From Numida meleagris (taxonomy: Eukaryota > Chordata > Aves > Galliformes > Numididae), in contig NC_034421.1 of assembly GCF_002078875.1 (NCBI RefSeq), positions 9,074,365 through 9,138,364 of the forward strand: a stretch of DNA of 64,000 nucleotides. Direction: 5' to 3'. The first letter of the stretch is position 1. Every line of letters starts with the position of its first letter. The notes beneath the pieces are model-generated. The model was not told where the DNA came from. It did no database searches and worked only from the letters and a program-made list of their open reading frames with translations. Position numbers and translations under genes: made by a program. Of this stretch, positions 55,701 through 64,000 are shown one piece after another.

Positions 55701-56084
55701 ACTAATTCTGCTGTTATTGGTATTCCAGCATCCATCATATAAGCACAAAACTTTGTAAATGTGGCTGTGTTAGTCATTACTCTAAAAAGCCGCAGTCACA
55801 GGGTATTATGTCCAGTGAGGCTGAAAAGTGAGAATGTCAGATTGTTGTGAGAGAGCAGGGTTGGAATTCTTACTTCGCTGTAGTTTTGCTGGTCTGTATT
55901 GAATAGAGAGGCAAGTCTAGGAGGACTAAGAGCAGTGAACCTTTTCTACCAAAGGGACTGATAGGTTTTGATCCCTTTGAAGTTCTAACAGTTGTGTTTC
56001 TTCATCTCATCTTTGTATTGCTAACTTTTCTACTTTTCTTTTCCTACAGTACTCAAGGGAAAGAAGCTCAGTTTGCCAGCGTAA
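45798..56084 (+). CDS. KDELR2: KDELR2, KDEL endoplasmic reticulum protein retention receptor 2 (complete)
   Basis: KDELR2 is a seven-transmembrane Golgi/ERGIC receptor that binds C-terminal KDEL signals at acidic pH and returns escaped chaperones to the ER in COPI vesicles. Exons: 45798-45888, 51617-51717, 54004-54162, 55016-55268 and 56050-56084; all have GT-AG borders and join in frame to 212 codons plus TAA, the exact family length. The start has an ideal Kozak context (GCCGCCATGA), and the product begins [12 protein letters not shown]. Ligand-site and proton-sensing residues known from the family are all present: Arg5, His12, Arg47, Asp50, Glu117, Trp120, Tyr158, Arg159, Arg169, Asp177, Asp193. 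The C-terminus KGKKLSLPA carries the lysine motif and serine used for COPI recruitment. [15 protein letters not shown] identifies paralogue 2 rather than 1 or 3. Intron 1 is 5.7 kb, and intron 2 holds a reversed CR1 piece. Confidence 0.99.
52854..53031 (-). repeat. CR1 LINE 3' fragment, reverse orientation (KDELR2 intron 2)
   Basis: GAATCACAGAACATCCCAAT, then TTGGAAGGGACCCACAAGAA is the reverse complement of a CR1 tail. The rest, to GGGGAGCCTGTGCCACCTGC, corresponds to upstream CR1 3' sequence. About 180 bases are preserved. Confidence 0.88.
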
Positions 56085-57260
56085 GTGCCAAAAAAACATC
56101 ACCAGCATCTGTCCTTTTGGATGCTTGGACAGAACAATCCTTATCACAAGCAAAGGTGAAGATGCTTGAGACAGAAAGTCAGAAACACAGCTCTTTATAG
56201 TGCAGGTAGTCATCAGCGGCTCTGTAAGAACGGAGGAAAAACAACCAGCAGATTTCTGTTTGATGCATCTTGCCTTTATCTTTTTTATTACTATGTATAA
56301 AGATTTTTTACATAAAGAAACTTATACTGTATTAATAAATTCAGTGTATGGTTTCAATTGGAATAATTCCAAAAGTGAGATTTTTGTGAGATTGTTTATG
56401 ACCAGGAAAAAGTGCAAACTTTTTTTTTAATTTTCAAGAATTTCTTTGAAATGACTGATTTTTTTTTTTTCTTTTTCAGTGCACAAACATGTGCATCCTT
56501 GATGGATGGTAGTCATCTGTTCTTTCCCTTTGATTCAATTTTCATTCCACTATATTTATTTTTTCCAAAAGGTGAATATATGTCAACTTAAATCTAAAAC
56601 CACCAATGTTTGACGTGATGTGCTGGTGCCCAATCCTTGTGCCATCTGCTGACGTGGAGTTCCTTATTTAAAACGTATGTTGGTGCCAGAAGGGGAACAG
56701 TCACATTCCGTAGTTGTCCTCCTTCTAAAACAGGCTGATGGCAAGAGGGCAATAAGGAAATCTGGCGGCCTCAAGAAATTGGCCTTTCCTGTTTTGCCAT
56801 GATGTTTGGGAAGGTAATCCCAACAGTGATAGCACTTGGCAGTGCAGGTTGTGAAGAGTGAGAGTTATGGTTATGTTGCTTAGTGGCAAATTCTTGTAAC
56901 TATATTCTTTGTTCAGGAAAAGGAGGTTAAATATTTTGGATGTACAGCCCTGCGACACCATTGCAGCTATAGAAGTGGGAGACGTGTAAGTTGTTGATTA
57001 CAGTAATCTGTAGGTGATCATTTTTAAACAATATCTACACTTTCTTTTTAATGAGTGCTGTATAAGCAACATCCATGTTCAGCTTCAAGTGGTTTTTGAT
57101 GTCACTTTTGGACAACTAATATTTTTTTAATAGACTTTCCAAAATCAGCAGCACCAGTTACCATTCTTTATCCTTTAAATGATTCCCTTTTTTTACTGAG
57201 CTGTTGCATGATTTATCCTGTGTTACCATCCTCAATAAACACTTTATGAAATGGTGGAAA
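56085..57260 (+). other. KDELR2: KDELR2 3'UTR
   Basis: T-rich non-coding sequence between the KDELR2 stop and the last poly(A) signal before the DAGLB island. AATAAA hexamers at 56334-56339 (proximal) and 57234-57239 (distal, followed by TTATTTTTTTATTCTTATTT) suggest short and long mRNA forms. A GTAAGT at 56081-56086 overlaps the stop codon. Confidence 0.75.
57234..57239 (+). terminator. KDELR2: distal poly(A) signal of KDELR2
   Basis: AATAAA followed by a strongly T-rich tract about 30 bases downstream. The proximal alternative is AATAAA at 56334-56339, 250 bases after the stop. Confidence 0.6.
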
Positions 57261-57269
57261 TGTTATTTT

Positions 57270-57900
57270 TTTATTCTTATTTTTTTCCTGTTAGTCTGAA
57301 ACTGGAAGAGAAGTTGTAGTAAAGATGAGTTATTCAATGTCGTTGTTTGCTCTATTGAATTATAAACTTTGTAAGGATATGAGAGGTGTTAACGCTGATT
57401 CAAACTGTGGTGAGTTGGTCCTGCTTTTTTAAGAGCTCCATCCCCAGCGTGGTGGGCATGTTTTAAAATAGATGAATTTAATGTGCCAAGTGGGGACTGG
57501 AGATGAGGATTTGCTTCTTTTAGGTTTTAATTGTTATGAAATTAATATAATTGATCATTAGGAAATCATTTATCTTATTTTAACATAGTATCCCCAGAGT
57601 TATGAGTGGCGATCATTCCTAGCTCTAGTTGTTTTCTTTTCGGCAGTGCATGCTGAGAGCTGCAGTGCTGGGGCTGTTGGATACAGCATGGTGTAGCCGT
57701 GCTGTGCAGAGCTGCTTGGAACCAAAATGGGGCCCTTAACGAAATGGGACAGCCTGATTCTGGCTGCAGCCACGGGGATGCGGGTCAGCAGTGCCATGTT
57801 AGAGGTGGCTCCTTGAATGCTGTTGTGAAGGGCCCCTCCTGGATCTGTTGTCCCCGCACCTCCCAGAAGCACAGGAGGGAGCGCTGGCCACGAGGGTGTG
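57270..57900. other. KDELR2-DAGLB intergenic spacer
   Basis: Under 1 kb separates the KDELR2 distal poly(A) site from the DAGLB start region. The first half is AT-rich, and the second half grades into the DAGLB CpG island. No gene or repeat is recognised. Confidence 0.6.
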
Positions 57901-58750
57901 AGTGCCAGCAGCTGCGCCTCAGCTCGAGCCCTCCTCGTTTCGCGGCACCCTGCTGCCGCTCGCAGGCCGTGAGGCGCGGTCTGCGCACGCGCCTGAGCTT
58001 GGAGGGGGCGAGGCGGGGTCCTCACGTCACGTGACTGCCGCGCACGCGCACTGTTAGGACGCGAAGCCCCGCCCGCGGGCGGCGCGCGGAGCGGCGGGAA
58101 GGTCGGGGCCGCGCAGGGCGCGTGCGCGGCTCAGCGCCGTGAGGGCGGGTGGGGTCTCAGCGGCGGGGCGGAGCGAAGCGGGGCCGGCCGGTGCTCGGCG
58201 TCGGAGCGGCGGTCCGCGGGATGCCGGGGCTGGTGGTGTTCGGGAGGCGCTGGGCCATCGGCAGCGACGACTTCGTCCTCCCGGGGGCCTTCGAGCTGTT
58301 CCTCAGGCTGCTGTGGTAAGGGCCGGGCCCTGAGGCGGCCGTCCCGCGGCGCCGCGCGCTTGGCGGCTTTCCCCACAGCGCTGCGGTAAATCGCCGCGCT
58401 TTATGTAAGCGGCAGCTGAGCGCAGCGGGCGTGCTGCGCGCCCCGAGCCGCCGCCGTTTGCTTCTGTTCCGTCGCGGAGCGGTGCGGGGCGGTTTGTTTT
58501 CTGCACGGATGGGTGCCGCGCTGCCTTAGTGCCGCGGGTCCCTGCCGTCGCCCCTGCCGACGTTCGTTGTCCCGCTTCCCTGCAGGTGGGTCGGGATCCT
58601 GGTGCTTTACGCCGTGCACAAGGGGCAGTTCAGCTGCCCGGGGGGAGCGCTGCTGCACAGCTACCTGCTGGTGCTGCTGGCCCTGCTGGCTGCCATCATC
58701 TGCACGCTGTCCGCCCTCGTGTACGTCAGCATGCAAGGTACGTGGTTCAG
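57900..58750. promoter_or_regulatory. DAGLB: CpG island / promoter region of DAGLB
   Basis: A GC- and CpG-rich block spans the region upstream of and through DAGLB exons 1-2. It lacks a TATA box. NRF1-like motifs occur at 57982-57992 (TGCGCACGCGC), 58040-58050 (GCGCACGCGCA) and around 58119-58128 (GCGCGTGCGC), with a perfect GTCACGTGAC at 58026-58035. The start site is probably between 58050 and 58190. Confidence 0.8.
58026..58035. promoter_or_regulatory. DAGLB: GTCACGTGAC palindrome (CLEAR / USF-type E-box)
   Basis: An exact 10-base palindromic E-box identical to the CLEAR consensus recognised by TFEB/TFE3/MITF, also bound by USF factors. It lies 186-195 bases upstream of the DAGLB ATG, between two NRF1-like sites. 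Binding is inferred, not shown. Confidence 0.55.
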
Positions 58751-61700
58751 GGTGACTCGGTGCTCTGCACATCTGGTACAGTTGTAATACGTATGCGTTC
58801 TGTTATTCTGGAGTTGCCATGATTAGAAGCGCTTCATTTTGCACTTTAAAAATGCTAGGAAAACGTTATTTTCTTTTTTCCTGGTGAAGCATCTCATTAC
58901 CAAACCAACATGAAATCTGCACGTGGTCTCTAGAATAACAGAGGAGACTCCACAATTTCTAGTATATCGGTTCTCACAACGCACTGTAATTAGAACAGTA
59001 TTTAAATTATTTAAGTGGAAAGAAGCACAAAGAGAAACTATGACAGAGCAGAGGTGTGAATGATAGTACTCCACTTGAATCTCATTGCTGGTTCTCCTAC
59101 AGTTTCCAGGGCAGTGGAAGTATTAGCCACGTTATGTCGGCTTTGAATATCAAAGTCCAGGAGGTGAGAGAGAGAAGCGTCAATAGCACGGGGAAAAGAG
59201 GCTTCCTTGTTCGGTGTAAAAGTGAAGTTATAATACCCTTATAAAGTGGAGTAATCCTGAGGTTGGATTTTCAGTGAAATTAATAGTGAAATGTTCTGAA
59301 CTGTGCTTACACGTGTGGGGTTTGGTAGCAGTGGTTGTTGCACCAGCCCTTGTGCAGTACTGACCTGGGAGCTAGCAGTGAAACTAACTGGGGAACTGAC
59401 TGTTGTGGTGCAGGGAAGAGGAAGTCATTGTTTCCAGAAACCACAGTTTTCATCTGATTGTGCCTATGTAAGCAACTATGCTGCTGCAGGACGGTGTACG
59501 GAATGGGAATAACCAGCTGTTGGGTTTGGGACTCTCTCTGATTTGTTACTGGAGGTGAGCTGCAGCTTTGCAGCTGGAGAATAGTTTCAAAAGTCATTTT
59601 CATTCTGCCGTGTTTTAAACCTTTACAAAGTACGCTGCCTACACATGAGTACACATACCCTACCTCTGTGTTATCTTGCCATCAGCAAACTGGTTTAAGG
59701 AGCTGAGCTGGCCAAAACTTAATTCATTTTTTATTGCCTAAGAGTGCTAAAAGGAAAAGGTTATTATTAGCTGACAATACAGAAAATAGTCTTAAGACAT
59801 ATTTGGCCTATGAATGGTCCTACATTTGCATTTTTACTATGTTAAAGTATTTATTGTTTAGTGACTGAAGTGAGGGAACAGAGCCTTGTTGTTGTTGTGT
59901 GGCCCACCAAAGGAGTACCTCAAATTTCAATATTCAGCCAAATAAAAGCTATATAGAGTAATAATAGAAGCTGGCACCAACAGTTACACAGCAATGTCCA
60001 CGAGCCAGTGCTCCGGCCTGCGTCTTTGGCTCTGGTGGGTACAGCCTCACGTTCAGTGCAGAACTGTCTCTGACCAGGGAGTGATTTTTGAGTATTAGTG
60101 GGGCAGACGGTAAGAATCCTGTAAACCAATTGTTGTTTTTATTTTCTCAGCTTCAGTGATAGCTTTCTGTTACTTTGAAATAATTTATATTTTCAGTTGA
60201 GTTTCTAGTTTTCTATAGAGCTCAGAAAGTTTGTATATTTATTTGCATAGAATTGTATGTGCCTGAGACATGCTCATAAACCATTCTTGTTTTAAATTCT
60301 CATTACTTCAGGAACGATTTCTAACCCAGGCCCAAGAAAATCTCTTCCCAAGCTGCTTTATACTCGCCTACTCCTCTACTTGCCTGAATTTATCTGGGCT
60401 GTTGTAGGAGCTGTGTGGGTGTCAGACAGCAGCGTGCGCTGCGAGAGCACTGTGATAAATGTCATCACTGGGACAGTTATTGCAAGGTAAGGGTGCCCCT
60501 CCCTCCTCCACACACACACACAAATCTAAGCTTGGCAGTGCATACGAAACAGAAAATAATGCTTACGCTTGTTTTGTGTGTGTTCAGCAAAGGCTTTTCC
60601 AGCAGATGAAGACTCACCACTAAGACAGCAACAGATGACGTTTTATGGTGTTCTGTGCCTTACTTTGCTTTCTGTTTGCCAAGACCTGCAGTTGTGTTCT
60701 CTCACACGTGTGTCAGAAGTGCCTGGTTTCAGCCTGCTTCCTTCTGTTTTGCAGCTGGATTATCATCATCTTTACCATCATTGGAGTGCTAATCGTCTTT
60801 GATCCACTCGGGGGGAAAAAGACATTTTACCTCACGGATGGTTTAGATCGGAACTTGGAGAGCAGCCAGTCGGGGCAGCTGCTATACAACGTGAAGAGCA
60901 CTGCTACCAGAGTCTGGGAAAAAAGAATCAGGTTAATGTGCTGTTGTATTGTGCAAGATGATGACCATCGAGTGGCTTTTACAAGTATCGCAGAGCTTTT
61001 CCGCGCCTACTTCTCAGTAAGATGAAAAGCTTTTTTTGTTTCTTTTTCTTGACTAACTCTGAGTTTCCAGATGTTGCAGAATGTGTACCTGTGTTCAGCT
61101 GGAGGTCCCTGCTTGAATATGCTAACTTCAAACTTAAAGATGATTCTTGTAACAAAACATCCAGTGTGTACGAAAAGTGGGGAGGAGAAGGTGGTTGGGT
61201 GCTGGTGTAGCCATCTTCTCTGATACACGTTGTCTCTGAGTTAAATGCAGTTAGATAAACTGAAAAAAATATATTGCCATGTGTGTATTCTTATGAGGTA
61301 GCTCTGACGTGGTGAGTTGTAGGATAGCTTTAAGTGCTCCTTCATTTCTTTGTACAGGACACCGATCTGGTGCCAAGTGACATAGCAGCTGGTTTGATTC
61401 TGCTCCATCAAGAGCAAGATAAAATGGAAAGCTGCCCAAAAGAGCCGGAAGAAGTCCTCTGTCACTCCCCATCGTCTCTTGTGGTAAGACAGGACTGCTG
61501 CAGCATCTGGTGCAGCTACTCTAGAGCAAATTGAAATGTAGTTCTTTGTGCAGATATGTGGGGGCTTGTTTGTTTTTATGAAATTAAACAGTACTGTAAA
61601 AATGTGCTCTTGAATTGTTAATAAGTACAGTGAAAACAGAAAATAACATGATGAGTTTGCAGTCAAGATTTTTCAAAGGTACCTAGTTTATGTCCTTGTG

Positions 61701-63718
61701 ATATTTAACTGGAAAAGAGGTGTCAGCCATCTCTGCTTTTTGAACTTACTGGTTCTCAACATGGATTCCCTGATACCAGAAGTGCTTCTCTTCCGTGAAA
61801 TTTATGAATGAGGGGAGTTAAGCACAAAAAGGAATAATTTTGGACAGTTGATCATTTTTGAAGAGATGTGAGAGAAAATGAACAGAGAAAATTGTATTTA
61901 GTACTGTTTGCGTGGAAGTGAAAAGCTAGTTTTCTAGTACTGTCTAAATTATGTTTGGTACATATATCCAGACAAGATAAGATGAACAACAAATATTTTT
62001 TAAATGCTTAGAGATGATGGGTCACAGTTTGCTAATTGATTTTTGCTGTGCTAGAACAACTTTGTAAATCATTTTATCTTCTTTTGGTCTGTGTTACACA
62101 AAAGTATGTAATTCCACTTCAAATCATTTCTATCAAATTCCTTTTGAATCTGGGCAACATGGAGTCATTCTTAGAATATCTGCTACAGACTCTTCGGGGG
62201 GGGATATCTGCTACAGACTTCAGCCATTCCTTTGAGCTGATCAGTGTGTAAGTATTGGAAGAATACAGTTTAGCAAGAGATTTTCAAGATTCTTGAGCTC
62301 TGTAGCTACAGAAACAAACATTGTTTTCCTGGAATGACAGTCAAGAGTGACTGTCTTTATTTTCTTTTAGATCCTGAGGTTTTCTTTTTAGATAGTGCCT
62401 TCATTTTCAGTTGTTTGGGTTAGAGTTTTATTCTGGGGTTACCTAACACACCTTTCTTCCTCTCCCTCCTTCCTCTTCTTTCCCCCTGTCTCCATGCAGG
62501 CTGATGATTTGGATGTTGAACTGGAGAACGCTGCTCACTATATGCTGTTTGCTGCAGCTGCCTATGGCTGGCCCTACTACATATACACCAACCCATTCAC
62601 TGCGCTCTGTAAGCTCAATGGTGACTGGTAGGTTGAATCAAGAGCTTAAAAACACACAGCTTCTTCTCAGTTAACCCTTGTTAACTTCAACAGCAGTATT
62701 TTTGTGTCAGTAAATTACATTACTCATGGGCATAGATGAGCTTCACTTCTTTAAATTCAGTGGAGGCAAAGTTGCAGCATCTCTCCACCCTCAGAAACAG
62801 GTCAGCCTTTGTTTCTTAAGAGTAGTTTGTGATTGAGATAAAATGCATTTATAAAATGACAAAGGAATTGGAGTTGATTGGAGTTAAACCAAAGAAGAAT
62901 TAGAATTAAGTAATGTTTTAAAACGAGGCTTTATAGAGCTCCCTTTTGGGCAAGTATATGTGGAAATAAGTGTACCAGCTGTTTTCCTGCTCTGAAAAGG
63001 AATTGGGAACAGTTACCTGTACCTCCAGCATCCGTGTCATTCCGTTTGCCCTCCTTGCTCAGTCTGTCACAGTCAGTATTGCAGTGTGCATAGTGCTGTG
63101 AGGCATTTCTGTGTGTTTGAGTGACCTCTGAGATTTGTGGCTGTAACTACAATTTTCTTAATAATTAACCCTGTATCATGTAACCTTCTGAAATATAAAT
63201 GGCTTGGAAAAGAAGTCACATAATTCAATGCTTACAACATTAGATCAGCCTGCTTGTTTTAAATTTACTTTGTGTTTGTTTCTATTTTTTGTCATTGAAG
63301 TTCAGTCTTAGTTCTTTTCTTACTGTCTTGTTGGCAGTGGTGATAGTCCTGTAGCAGTGGTGTGTTGCTAGTCCTGTAGCTGGAAACGTGACATGCTGCT
63401 CAGGCAAAAGCAGCTTTGTGGGCAGGGATAGCATTTCGTACAGACTAATAGTAGTACTGGGGGGAGGAGGTGGGAGGGAAGCGGGTGAACTTTTGATTCC
63501 TGGCAGAAATTGTTCTGCAAATGTAATTGAGTTTGATTCCTGAAAGGAAACTTAAAAACTTTTAACATGAAAGCTTTTCTGTGTTTGTTAGTTGTAGAAG
63601 TAGACCAGAAGATTCTGATATAACTGGAAGTGATCGTCGTAACTTTCACTTTGGCTCCATCCTAAGAATAACAGGACTGCAGTATAGAGACTTCATTCAC
63701 ATCAGCTTTCACAACAAG
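58221..63718 (+). CDS. DAGLB: DAGLB, diacylglycerol lipase beta (5' half, exons 1-7; continues past window)
   Basis: DAGLB is an sn-1-specific diacylglycerol lipase that makes the endocannabinoid 2-arachidonoylglycerol at membranes. Exons: 58221-58315, 58586-58737, 60312-60486, 60755-61016, 61358-61483, 62500-62627 and 63592-63718; the phases chain without conflict to 355 codons, against about 670 in the full protein. The start [20 protein letters not shown] matches the family N-terminus. Four membrane spans are visible at about residues 24-44, 57-81, 96-118 and 125-151, followed by FDPLGG and the cytosolic CCC cluster ([10 protein letters not shown]). [12 protein letters not shown] and [16 protein letters not shown] mark entry into the lipase domain, and [15 protein letters not shown] precedes the catalytic core. 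The GHSLGG serine, aspartate and histidine of the triad lie beyond base 64000. The gene is transcribed in the same direction as KDELR2 from its own CpG promoter. Confidence 0.98.
62176..62219. repeat. short direct repeat flanking a G8 run (DAGLB intron 5)
   Basis: ATATCTGCTACAGACT occurs exactly twice (62176-62191 and 62204-62219), separated by 12 bases ending in eight Gs. This looks like a local slippage duplication. A similar small duplication (TAGTCCTGTAGC) occurs near 63345-63380 in intron 6. Confidence 0.85.
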
Positions 63719-64000
63719 GTAAGCAATCTGGACAGGCATTGAGCAAAAAAGCCTTAGTGATGGTAGAGGAACTGTTAGGTCACAGCTTGAACTGGTGATT
63801 GAGCACCTGGGGGAGGGCTGTGGCTGCCCAGGGAGCACAGGCAGATTGTTTGCAGCTGTGCTCCCCAGCTGACCAGAAGGGGAGGACCCAGGGTGGGGCC
63901 CCCCAGGCTCAGATGAGGGCCGGGCACTGAGGGGAGGGGATCTCTTGGATTTAGGCTGCTTCCTGGGAAGCAGTGCTGCATAGCCAGAGATCCCCTTCAC
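63719..64000 (+). other. DAGLB: DAGLB intron 7 (start only)
   Basis: Follows the donor AAG|GTAAGC. GC-rich intronic sequence with purine-rich patches; no coding exon is recognised before the window ends. Confidence 0.7.

Noticed and set aside
55994..56200. 68-codon frame over KDELR2 exon 5
   Set aside because: It is a shifted frame through the last KDELR2 exon and its polypyrimidine tract; the hydrophobic start is the translated T-rich acceptor region.
60930..60940. Donor-like AATCAG|GTTAAT inside DAGLB exon 4
   Set aside because: The frame continues through it with conserved family residues ([13 protein letters not shown] and [17 protein letters not shown]) to the better donor at 61017.

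Overview
The window is vertebrate nuclear DNA, most likely from a bird. It has intron-rich genes, CpG-island promoters, no bacterial-style dense coding, and scattered decayed CR1 LINE 3' ends, the commonest avian repeat. The gene sequences and compact introns fit a chicken-like (galliform) genome, but the species cannot be fixed from sequence alone. Four genes lie on the + strand in one direction: the last exon of METTL9, a complete OTOA, a complete KDELR2, and the first half of DAGLB.

Layout: 1-1140 holds the end of METTL9 (protein-histidine methyltransferase) and its 3'UTR. 1150-5600 is intergenic. 5615-36616 is OTOA (otoancorin), 28 coding exons that splice with consistent phases into about 1136 codons, from a signal peptide to a C-terminal hydrophobic tail typical of a GPI-anchored protein. 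36850-45500 is intergenic and ends in a decayed CR1 copy. 45500-46800 is the KDELR2 CpG island, and KDELR2 (212 aa, 5 coding exons) runs from 45798 to 56084, with a 3'UTR to about 57260. 57900-58750 is the DAGLB CpG island, and DAGLB runs from 58221 past the right edge. Seven exons (355 codons) are present. The catalytic serine region lies outside.

The genes are not a functional unit: a methyltransferase, an inner-ear matrix attachment protein, an ER retrieval receptor and a 2-arachidonoylglycerol-producing lipase. From general knowledge, METTL9-OTOA lies on human 16p12 and KDELR2-DAGLB on human 7p22, so the OTOA-KDELR2 interval joins two human synteny blocks.

I found no undescribed biological system. 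The observations most worth a second look are fine-scale: a GC-AG intron in OTOA, three consecutive microexons separated by introns under 100 bp, tandem splice sites in METTL9 and at the predicted GPI-attachment region of OTOA, a perfect 40-bp palindrome, and promoter motifs (a CLEAR-type E-box plus NRF1-like sites in DAGLB, paired CCACGTC elements in KDELR2).
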